Assembly: GCA_021775195.1 (NCBI GenBank)
Contig: JAJFIG010000118.1
Span: 1-7,973, forward strand
From: Rhodospirillales bacterium
GTDB taxonomy: Bacteria; Pseudomonadota; Alphaproteobacteria; Rhodospirillales; 2-02-FULL-58-16
DNA length: 7,973 nt
Direction of reading: 5' to 3'
The notes beneath the pieces are model-generated. The model saw only the letters and a program-made list of their open reading frames with translations. It had not been told where the DNA came from and did no database searches. This document shows positions 1 through 5,482 of this stretch, in pieces (position 1 is the stretch's first letter; every line of letters starts with the position of its first letter). Position numbers and translations under genes: made by a program.

Positions 1-678
1 CCGGTGATGGCGTTTTGGGTCAGCTCTCCGCTCATGGATCCGGAAATGTTCATCCTTACGGCGGCCGTCTTCGGCATCCCGTTCTCCATCGCCAAGACGC
101 TCGCGGCGTTGGGCATGGGGCTGATGGCGGGCTATCTGACCCATGCCCTGCGCGACCGCTGGACCTTCACCGATCCCCTCAAGGCTGGCGTCCGCGGCTG
201 CGGGTCCTGCGGCGGCCCGAAACTGGCCCAGGGGCAGCAGATCAAATGGCGCTTCTGGGACGAGGCCGACCGGCGCCAATCCTTCCGTGAAGAGGCCAAA
301 TCCAACGGCTTCTTCCTGGGCAAATGGCTGACCCTCGCCTTCGTCATCGAGAGCCTGATGGTGGCCTACATCCCGGCGGAGTCGGTGTCGAGCTGGCTCG
401 GCGGCGGCGAGTGGTGGGTGATCCCGGCCAGCGTCGTCGTCGGCGTGCCCGCCTACCTCAACGGCTTCGCCGCCATCCCGACGGTGTCCGCCCTGGTCGA
501 CATGGGCATGATCCCGGGCGCGGCGCTCGCCTTCATGGTCGCCGGCGGGGTGACCAGCGTGCCGGCGGCAATGGCGGTGTTCGCCCTGGTCAAGCGCCCG
601 GTGTTCCTGTGGTATCTGCTGCTCGGCCTCACCGGCTCGTTAATTGCCGGCGTCGCCTTCCAGGCTGTCGCCGGGTAA
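1..678 (+). CDS. YraQ/ArsP-type (DUF318) permease, 5'-truncated
   Basis: This is the C-terminal 225 residues of an inner-membrane permease; the reading frame is open to the left edge, so the true start lies outside the window. The first visible residues (PVMAFWVSSPLMDPE) look like the interior of a conserved membrane stretch, not an N-terminus, so the GTG at 4 and ATG at 7 are unlikely starts. Hydrophobic segments lie at about residues 17-50, 102-130 and 138-222, the last long enough for two or three helices. Between the first two is a polar loop with a Cys-Gly-Ser-Cys motif at residues 67-70 followed by Gly-Gly. The pattern fits the predicted permease family that includes ArsP, whose studied members export trivalent organoarsenicals; the substrate here cannot be told. 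The gene converges on tupA with 3 bp between stop codons. Family call is from memory of motifs. Confidence 0.75.
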   Translation, partial: PVMAFWVSSPLMDPEMFILTAAVFGIPFSIAKTLAALGMGLMAGYLTHALRDRWTFTDPLKAGVRGCGSCGGPKLAQGQQIKWRFWDEADRRQSFREEAKSNGFFLGKWLTLAFVIESLMVAYIPAESVSSWLGGGEWWVIPASVVVGVPAYLNGFAAIPTVSALVDMGMIPGAALAFMVAGGVTSVPAAMAVFALVKRPVFLWYLLLGLTGSLIAGVAFQAVAG

Positions 679-681
679 CGC

Positions 682-1524
682 CTAGTATCCGGCACGGGCG
701 GCGTTGGGGAAGAACGCCTGCTCGCCGCTGATGTGGTAGGCGGCTATGGCCTCCTGGCCGTCTTCGGACAGGATCCAGTCGATGAAGGCCTGGCCATCCT
801 TGGCCTTGACGTGGGGGTGTTTGGCTGGGCTGACGAGGATGATTCCGTACTGGTTGTAGAGCCGATCGTCGCCCTCGACCATGACCGCGAGGTCGCCCTT
901 GTTGGCGAACTTGATCCAGGTGGCGCGGTCGGTGAGGGCATAGGCGTTCATGGCGCTGGCGGTATTGAGCGTCGCTCCCATGCCCGAGCCGGTCTCCCGG
1001 TACCAGGACCCCGACACGCCCCTGGCGTCGACGCCGGCGGTCTTCCACAGTTCGAGCTCTTTCTTGTTGGTGCCGCTGTTGTCGCCGCGCGACGCAAAGG
1101 CGGCCTTGGCGGCGGCGATTTTCACCAGGGCCTTGGCGGCGTCGGTCATGCCGCGCACCTTGGCCGGATCGGCCTTGGGGCCGACGATGACGAAGTCGTT
1201 GTACATGACGTCGAAGCGCGCGACCCCGAAACCCTCGGCGACGAACTTCTCCTCGGAGGCCTTGTGGTGGACGAAGAGCACGTCGGCGTCACCCTGGCGG
1301 GCGAGGCGGATGGCCTGGCCGGTGCCGACGGCGACGACGCGGACCTCGATCCCGGTCACTCCGGTGAATATGGGCAGCAGGTGGCCGTAGAGCCCCGAGT
1401 TCTGGGTCGATGTGGTGGATGTGACGGTGATGAACCGCTCGCCGGCCCGCGCCTGTGTCACCACCAGGGCTAGTACAACGATCATGAGGGCGACGGCCGG
1501 GAACCGGCTCAGTGAACGGTGCAC
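682..1524 (-). CDS. tupA: Tungstate ABC transporter, periplasmic binding protein TupA
   Basis: The 280-residue product captures oxyanion (tungstate, possibly molybdate) in the periplasm and passes it to TupB/TupC. Residues 1-27 form a Sec signal peptide: basic MHRSLSR, a hydrophobic core, and an Ala-Arg-Ala site before Gly28. The mature part carries TupA-type motifs: STTST at 36-40 near the new N-terminus, VVAVGTGQAI at 63-72, GDADVLFVHH at 78-87, SRGDNSGT at 145-152 and GSWYRETGSGMGATLNTAS at 172-190. Length is normal for the family. The start is a GTG at 1524, supported by an AAGGAGA Shine-Dalgarno six bases upstream and by the complete signal peptide that follows. It overlaps the end of tupC by 16 bp and is the last gene of the tupB-tupC-tupA unit. 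Tungstate against molybdate specificity is inferred from family resemblance only. Confidence 0.9.
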   Translation of the reverse strand: MHRSLSRFPAVALMIVVLALVVTQARAGERFITVTSTTSTQNSGLYGHLLPIFTGVTGIEVRVVAVGTGQAIRLARQGDADVLFVHHKASEEKFVAEGFGVARFDVMYNDFVIVGPKADPAKVRGMTDAAKALVKIAAAKAAFASRGDNSGTNKKELELWKTAGVDARGVSGSWYRETGSGMGATLNTASAMNAYALTDRATWIKFANKGDLAVMVEGDDRLYNQYGIILVSPAKHPHVKAKDGQAFIDWILSEDGQEAIAAYHISGEQAFFPNAARAGY

Positions 1525-2318
1525 GGGGGGTCTCCTTCTTCGGATGGGGCACCTGGGCGGGCCGCCAGGTTATCCCTGCCGCGCCGCCACCAGAGAAGCT
1601 CACCGCGGATGAAGGCCTGGGCGAGATCGTTCTTGGGCTGGGCGAAAAATGCCTCTGCGGTTGCCCTTTCGAGCAGGCGGCCCCGGTGCAGGAACAGGAC
1701 CTCGTCGGCGAGGCGCCGGGCCTGGCCTAAGTCGTGGGTGGTCATGATGATGCGGGTGCCGGCGGCGTGGATGGCGGCGATGATCTCCTCGACCCCGTGG
1801 GTGGCCGAAGGATCGAGGCTGGCCGTGGGCTCGTCGAGGAACAGGACCTCGGGCTTGAGGGCCCAGACCCGGGCCAGGGCGAGCTTCTGCTGCTCGCCCA
1901 CCGAGAGCACCCGGGCCGGGCTGGCGGCGAGGCGCGACAGGCCGGCGCGAGCAAGGGCCTCGTCGACCAGGGCGGTGCGCCGGGAGCGGTCGAGGCCGCG
2001 GAGCGAGAGGGCGTAGTCGACGTTGGCGGCGACCGAGCGGCGCAGCATCACCGGGCGCTGGAAGACCATGGCCTGGCGCGACGCCGGGTCGATGCCACCG
2101 CCGGCGCCGTGCCAGATCACCTCCCCGGCGCTGGGCCGGATGAGGCCGTGGCAGAGGCGCAGCAGCAGGCTCTTGCCGGCGCCGTTGGGGCCGAGGACGA
2201 TGCTGCGCTTGCCGCCGGCGAAGGTGCAGGAGAAATCCTTGACCAGGCGCTTGCCGCCGGCCTCGAACGAGACATCGCGGAGCTCGAGGGGCAGGATGGA
2301 GGGGGAGGGGGCCATCAT
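1509..2318 (-). CDS. tupC: Tungstate-type ABC transporter ATP-binding protein TupC
   Basis: A 269-residue cytoplasmic ATPase that drives oxyanion import through TupB. ABC motifs appear in order: Walker A GPNGAGKS at residues 43-50, Q-loop VFQRP at 85-89, signature LSVGEQQ at 138-144, Walker B VLFLDEP at 158-164, D-loop SLD at 167-169, and the switch histidine in TTHD at 193-196. The signature deviates from the usual LSGGQ/LSGGE by having Val at the first glycine position. The start was placed at the ATG at 2318 (a second ATG follows at 2315) because this overlaps the tupB stop in an ATGATGA arrangement; the open frame continues upstream to 2642 but only as a shadow of tupB. The C-terminal ~45 residues after the ABC domain are short and basic, with no extra regulatory domain such as the TOBE domain of ModC. 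Middle gene of the operon. Confidence 0.88.
   Translation of the reverse strand: MMAPSPSILPLELRDVSFEAGGKRLVKDFSCTFAGGKRSIVLGPNGAGKSLLLRLCHGLIRPSAGEVIWHGAGGGIDPASRQAMVFQRPVMLRRSVAANVDYALSLRGLDRSRRTALVDEALARAGLSRLAASPARVLSVGEQQKLALARVWALKPEVLFLDEPTASLDPSATHGVEEIIAAIHAAGTRIIMTTHDLGQARRLADEVLFLHRGRLLERATAEAFFAQPKNDLAQAFIRGELLWWRRGRDNLAARPGAPSEEGDPPCTVH
1531..1537 (-). promoter_or_regulatory. Shine-Dalgarno site of tupA, inside the end of tupC
   Basis: On the minus strand AAGGAGA is followed by six C residues and then GTG. It is a near-ideal ribosome binding site and decides the GTG start of tupA. Because it lies within the last codons of tupC, tupA can be loaded independently of or coupled to tupC translation, which suits a binding protein needed in excess over its transporter. 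Confidence 0.75.
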
Positions 2319-3019
2319 CCGTAGTGCCTCTGGGCGGTTTCCTTGACCAGGAAGGCGGCGGCGTTGACGGCCAGCGACAGGGTCATGAGGACGATGCCGA
2401 GACCGAGCGCCAGCGCGAGGTCGCCCTTGCTGACCTCGAGGGCGATGGCGGTGGTCATGACCCGGGTGACGTGGTCGATGTTGCCGCCGACGATCATCAC
2501 CGCGCCGACCTCCGCCGAGGCCCGGCCGAACCCGGCGAGGACGGCGGTGATCAATGTAAACCGGCCGTCCCAGAGCAGCGCCGTCAGCGCCCGCGCCGGC
2601 CCGGCGCCCAGCGAACGCATCTGGTCCTCGTATTCGACCCAAAGGTCCTCGACCACCTGGCGGGTCAGGGCGGCGATGATCGGGGTGACGAGGAGTACCT
2701 GGGCGATGATCATCGCCGTCGGGGTGAAAAGAAGCCCGAGGACGCCGAAGGGCCCGGCCCGGGACAGCAGCAGGTAGACGATAAGGCCGACGACCACCGG
2801 GGGCAGGCCCATGAGGGCGTTGAGGGCGACCACCAGGGCGGTGCGCCCGGGAAAGCGGAACAGCGCCACCGCGGCACCCACGGGCAGGCCGATGACGGTG
2901 GCGAGGCCGACGGCCAGAAGGCTGACCTGCAGCGACAGCCCGACGATCTCGGCGAGATCGGGGTCGAAGCCGGCGACCATGGCAAAGGCCGCCGCGAAGG
3001 CGGCACCGAAATCGGTCAA
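2315..3019 (-). CDS. tupB: Tungstate-type ABC transporter permease TupB
   Basis: A 234-residue inner-membrane permease that forms the tungstate channel. It has hydrophobic stretches at about residues 30-53, 61-85, 92-118, 155-180 and 202-225. The cytoplasmic coupling loop that contacts the ATPase is around 127-150 (EYEDQMRSLGAGPARALTALLW, with the conserved Gly138). The opening AFAMVAGFDPDLAEIVGLSL and the GLPPVVVGL segment at 71-79 resemble TupB-type permeases as I remember them. The start is taken as TTG at 3019: an in-frame stop lies at 3046-3044, GGGAG lies 10 bases upstream, and it gives the usual N-terminal length. The only other candidate nearby is the ATG at codon 14, which has no ribosome binding site. 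First gene of the minus-strand operon; its TGA overlaps the tupC start. Confidence 0.87.
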   Translation of the reverse strand: MTDFGAAFAAAFAMVAGFDPDLAEIVGLSLQVSLLAVGLATVIGLPVGAAVALFRFPGRTALVVALNALMGLPPVVVGLIVYLLLSRAGPFGVLGLLFTPTAMIIAQVLLVTPIIAALTRQVVEDLWVEYEDQMRSLGAGPARALTALLWDGRFTLITAVLAGFGRASAEVGAVMIVGGNIDHVTRVMTTAIALEVSKGDLALALGLGIVLMTLSLAVNAAAFLVKETAQRHYG

Positions 3020-3099
3020 GGGTGGAAAACTCCCTGTTAATGATTATTGTTCTTGTGTTTTTTACCTTATCACAGGGAATTTCGGTATTTAAAGCCTAT

Positions 3100-3119
3100 T
3101 CATGCATAAAATTGCATGA
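3100..3119. promoter_or_regulatory. Inverted repeat TCATGCA-N6-TGCATGA, possible operator
   Basis: Two perfect 7-bp arms separated by TAAAAT form a 20-bp dyad in the AT-rich part of the divergent promoter region, 80 bp upstream of the tupB start. Size and spacing fit a dimeric helix-turn-helix regulator. It does not match the ModE operator as I remember it, so a tungstate or molybdate regulator is only one possibility. Confidence 0.45.
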
Positions 3120-3151
3120 TGAAGCGCATCCGGCCTTTGTGTTGCGGAACT

Positions 3152-3168
3152 GGCAATCGCGGATTGCC
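3152..3168. promoter_or_regulatory. Inverted repeat GGCAATC-GCG-GATTGCC, possible operator or 5' hairpin
   Basis: Two perfect 7-bp arms flank a 3-bp spacer, ending 42 bp upstream of the PhoX-like start codon. It could be an operator, or a small hairpin in the mRNA leader if transcription starts upstream of it. It superficially resembles a sigma-54 promoter (TGG...TTGC), but the spacing is 2 bp too long for the GG-N10-GC rule. Confidence 0.4.
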
Positions 3169-3210
3169 GTGGTAGAACGGTGGCCTCGGAAGGATCGGAG
3201 AGCAATCGAC

Positions 3211-4422
3211 ATGGAAATTACGCCGGACAATCATCCGCGTACCAACCCGACCCGCCGCAGGGTTCTCCGGACCGGTCTTGCCGGCCTCGCCGGCCTCGGC
3301 CTGCTGGCCGCTGGCGCCGGGGCGCGGGCCGGGTGTTATCTCTCGCCGATGTCCCTGGCCGGGCGGCTGCCGGACAAGCCCGACGCGAACGGCCTCCGCC
3401 TGCTGCCCGGGTTCACGTCGCGCATCGTTGCCCGCTCCGGCGAGAGGCCGGTGGCCGGCAAGGATTACCGCTGGCACAGCGCGCCCGACGGCGCCGCTGT
3501 TTTCGCCACCGATGACGGCGGCTGGATCTACGTCTCCAATAGCGAGGTCCCCCACGGCCGCGGCGGTGTCGGGGCGTTGCGCTTCGACGCCCGGGGCAAC
3601 GCCGTCGACGCCTATTCCATCCTCACCGGCACCAGCCGCAACTGTGCCGGTGGCGCCACACCATGGGGCACCTGGCTATCCTGCGAGGAGGTGGAGAAGG
3701 GCCGGGTCTGGGAATGCGATCCCTACGGCAAGCGCCCGGCGGTGGTGCATCCGGCCCTCGGCGCCTTCGAGCACGAGGCCGCCGCCGTCGATACCCTGCG
3801 CCACCACGTCTACCTCACCGAGGATCTCAAGGACGGCCGCTTCTATCGCTTCACCCCGGCGGCGACGGTGGATGGCCGCGCCGACCTCAGCGCCGGGGTC
3901 CTGGAGGCGGCGGAGATGGCGGGCGCCGACGGCGGCGCGGTGACCTGGCACCGGATAGCCGATCCGGAAGCCAAGACCTGGGAGACCCGCCATCAGGCGC
4001 CGGCGAGCACGCCGTTCAAGGGCGGCGAAGGGGTCTGGTACCAGGACCGGGTCGTCCACTTCTCGACCAAGAGGGACAACCGCATCTGGGCCTACGACAC
4101 CGAGAAGGAGATCATCGAGGTGGTCTACGACGCCCGCACCTACGCCAGGCCGCGCCTCACCGGGGTCGACAATCTGATCATGACGCCCCGGCACGACCTG
4201 CTGGTGGCCGAGGATGGCGGCGACATGCAGATCGTCGCCCTGACGCCCTCGGGAGACGTGGTCCCCGTCCTTCAGATCACCGGGCACCGGCGCTCGGAGA
4301 TCACCGGCCAGGCCCTCGATCCCTCCGGCACCCGGCTTTACGTCAGCTCCCAGCGGGGCGCCGCCGGCCACGCCGGCGCCGGCATCACCTATGAGGTCAC
4401 GGGGCCGTTTTTGGGGCAGTAG
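3211..4422 (+). CDS. Tat-exported short PhoX-family (DUF839) protein
   Basis: A 403-residue exported protein. Residues 14-20 (TRRRVLR) are a twin-arginine motif followed by a hydrophobic Gly/Ala/Leu segment and an Ala-Arg-Ala site near residue 40, so it is probably exported folded. The body shows PhoX-family blocks: NCAGGATPWGTWLSCEE at 144-160, FEHEAAAVD at 186-194, YLTEDLKDGRFYRFTP at 201-216, GVDNLIMTPRHDLLVAEDGG at 318-337 and SEITGQALDPSGTRLYVSSQ at 362-381. In PhoX alkaline phosphatases the cysteine of the first block helps hold the Fe/Ca metal centre. This protein is much shorter than classical PhoX (roughly 600 residues or more), so phosphatase activity is not assured. The ATG at 3211 was chosen because it precedes the Tat signal and has GGAG 10 bases upstream; the frame is open to 3022 but that part is AT-rich leader. 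Cys42 just after the predicted cleavage site lacks a proper lipobox (Arg at -3). Confidence 0.82.
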   Translation: MEITPDNHPRTNPTRRRVLRTGLAGLAGLGLLAAGAGARAGCYLSPMSLAGRLPDKPDANGLRLLPGFTSRIVARSGERPVAGKDYRWHSAPDGAAVFATDDGGWIYVSNSEVPHGRGGVGALRFDARGNAVDAYSILTGTSRNCAGGATPWGTWLSCEEVEKGRVWECDPYGKRPAVVHPALGAFEHEAAAVDTLRHHVYLTEDLKDGRFYRFTPAATVDGRADLSAGVLEAAEMAGADGGAVTWHRIADPEAKTWETRHQAPASTPFKGGEGVWYQDRVVHFSTKRDNRIWAYDTEKEIIEVVYDARTYARPRLTGVDNLIMTPRHDLLVAEDGGDMQIVALTPSGDVVPVLQITGHRRSEITGQALDPSGTRLYVSSQRGAAGHAGAGITYEVTGPFLGQ

Positions 4423-4448
4423 TTCAGGGACAGTGCACTGTCCCTGAA
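4423..4448. repeat. Perfect 26-bp palindrome after the PhoX-like gene
   Basis: The 13-base arm TTCAGGGACAGTG is followed at once by its exact complement, starting on the base after the PhoX-like stop codon. In RNA it would form a long hairpin with a small loop around GUGC. No U-run follows (AATTAATC), so it is not a classic intrinsic terminator, though it could stabilise the 3' end or limit read-through. The GGGACAG...CTGTCCC pattern resembles short intergenic palindromes of the REP type that I recall from other Proteobacteria; only one copy is in this window, so that reading is tentative. Confidence 0.6.
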
Positions 4449-4460
4449 TTAATCTGCGGT

Positions 4461-4548
4461 TTCTCCACGTCCCTCACAATTCAGTGAGTGGAGGATTGGC
4501 GCCAGGGCCTTGTGTCCGGGCGCCGGCCAACCCATAGTCATAAGGGTT
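4461..4548 (+). promoter_or_regulatory. Possible structured mRNA leader upstream of fdhD
   Basis: Three consecutive stem-loops can be drawn in the 100 bp before fdhD. Stem A: TTCTCCA (4461-4467) with TGGAGGA (4489-4495, one G-U pair), enclosing CTCAC/GTGAG (4473-4477/4484-4488) across a 5-nt bulge. Stem B: TTGGC/GCCAA (4496-4500/4526-4530) or the register TTGG+CGCC with GGCG+CCAA. Stem C: AACCC/GGGTT (4529-4533/4544-4548) plus a mismatch and two inner pairs, ending just before the AAGAGGGG ribosome binding site. B and C compete for A4529-A4530. This could be a riboswitch-like leader or chance pairing in GC-rich DNA. The transcription start is unknown. Confidence 0.35.
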
Positions 4549-4567
4549 CGCAATCAAGAGGGGTCTC

Positions 4568-5482
4568 ATGGGACCACGGCCGGCAAAGAAGACCACGAAC
4601 GGCGGCGGGGACGGCGAGGGGGAGTTCCTGGTCCAGCCCGACCCCGACGACGCCCGCCTGACGCGCCGGGTCGACGGCGTCGATCAGGAGGGTGCGCGCC
4701 TGACCACCTCGGTGACGGTTGAGCGGCCGCTGACGCTGTTCCTGAACGGCCAGGAAATCGTCACCATGATGAGCATCTGCGACTACCCGGAATACCTGGC
4801 CGTCGGGTACCTGCTGAACCAGAACATGATCCACGCCGACGACGAGATCACCGGGGTCGAGTACGACGACGACATCGAAACCGTGGTCGTGCGGACGGCG
4901 CGGGAAACTGACTTCGAGGAAAAGCTGAAGAAGAAGACCCTGACGTCGGGGTGCGCCCAGGGCACGGTCTTCGGCGACCTGATGGAGAGCTTCGAGGACA
5001 CCCGCCTGCCGGAGGACGCCATCCTGCGCACGTCCTGGCTCTATACACTGCTGAAGAAGATCAACACGGCGCCGAGCCTGTATCTGGAGGCCGGGGCCAT
5101 CCACGGCTGCGTGCTCTGCCGGGAGGATCGGCCGCTCCTCTACATGGAGGACGTCGGGCGCCACAACGCCGTCGACAAGATCGCCGGCTACATGTTGCTC
5201 AACGGCATGGACGGCGGCGACAAGATCTTCTACACCACCGGGCGGCTGACCAGCGAGATGGTGATCAAGACGGTGCAGATGGGAATTCCGATCCTGATAT
5301 CGCGCTCGGGCTTCACCGCCTGGGGGGTGGAACTAGCGCGCCAGGCCGACATGCTGTTGATGGGCCGGGCCAAGGGCCGGCGCTTCATCGCGCTCGCCGG
5401 CGAGCACCGCATCGTCTACGACACCGATGCCCGCCGGGTCGCCTGCGAGCCCCACGAAGTGAAACGCAAGGGGAGCCGTTAG
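4568..5482 (+). CDS. fdhD: Formate dehydrogenase sulfurtransferase FdhD
   Basis: A 304-residue cytoplasmic protein that passes sulfur from a cysteine desulfurase to the Mo/W-bisMGD cofactor, needed for formate dehydrogenase activity. Family signatures include VERPLTLFLNG at 51-61, YPEYLAVGYLL at 73-83, MEDVGRHNAVDKIAGY at 193-208, YTTGRLTSEMVIK at 222-234 and RSGFTAWGVELA at 246-257. The mobile loop that carries an essential CxxC in E. coli FdhD reads TSGCAQG here (Cys129), with a single cysteine. A different CxxC, Cys181-Val-Leu-Cys184, lies in the AIHGCVLC segment just before the EDVGRHN motif. The first ~30 residues are a Gly/Asp-rich extension. The ATG at 4568 follows AAGAGGGG and is the first gene of the accessory operon; its TAG directly abuts the mobA ATG. 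The family call is firm; the cysteine arrangement is the oddity. Confidence 0.93.
   Translation: MGPRPAKKTTNGGGDGEGEFLVQPDPDDARLTRRVDGVDQEGARLTTSVTVERPLTLFLNGQEIVTMMSICDYPEYLAVGYLLNQNMIHADDEITGVEYDDDIETVVVRTARETDFEEKLKKKTLTSGCAQGTVFGDLMESFEDTRLPEDAILRTSWLYTLLKKINTAPSLYLEAGAIHGCVLCREDRPLLYMEDVGRHNAVDKIAGYMLLNGMDGGDKIFYTTGRLTSEMVIKTVQMGIPILISRSGFTAWGVELARQADMLLMGRAKGRRFIALAGEHRIVYDTDARRVACEPHEVKRKGSR

Larger units (their letters stand above)
3020..3210. promoter_or_regulatory. AT-rich divergent intergenic region, tupB / PhoX-like gene
   Basis: These 191 bp separate the divergent tupBCA operon (minus) from the PhoX-like gene (plus), so they must hold the promoter for at least the tup operon. 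Positions about 3035-3120 are markedly AT-rich against the surrounding GC-rich DNA. Two perfect inverted repeats with 7-bp arms lie here (listed separately), plus a spaced pair, TCCCTGT at 3031-3037 and its complement ACAGGGA at 3072-3078, with 34 bp between. No good -35/-10 pair could be assigned with confidence on either strand. The plus-strand frame of the downstream gene stays open back to 3022, but nothing in this upstream part looks coding. Confidence 0.6.

Noticed and set aside
733..1473. Plus-strand open frame of 246 codons opposite tupA
   Set aside because: tupA on the other strand has full family motifs and a signal peptide; this frame is Gly/Val/Asp-rich antisense with no recognisable domain.
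2319..2642. Upstream extension of the tupC reading frame
   Set aside because: It overlaps the tupB coding sequence and is Arg/Gly-rich shadow; the ATG at 2318 overlapping the tupB stop is the natural start.
2324..3040. Plus-strand open frame of 238 codons opposite tupB
   Set aside because: It is the antisense image of a membrane protein, rich in Asp, Gly, Gln and Arg and without known motifs.
3151..3167. Possible sigma-54 promoter upstream of the PhoX-like gene
   Set aside because: TGGCA and TTGC are present, but the GG to GC distance is 12, not the required 10; the sequence is better explained as an inverted repeat.
3022..3210. Upstream extension of the PhoX-like reading frame
   Set aside because: The extension is AT-rich and would put about 63 residues before a clear Tat signal peptide; the ATG at 3211 with GGAG upstream is the better start.
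4498..4512. Possible sigma-54 promoter upstream of fdhD
   Set aside because: GG at 4498-4499 is followed at the required distance by TT, not GC.
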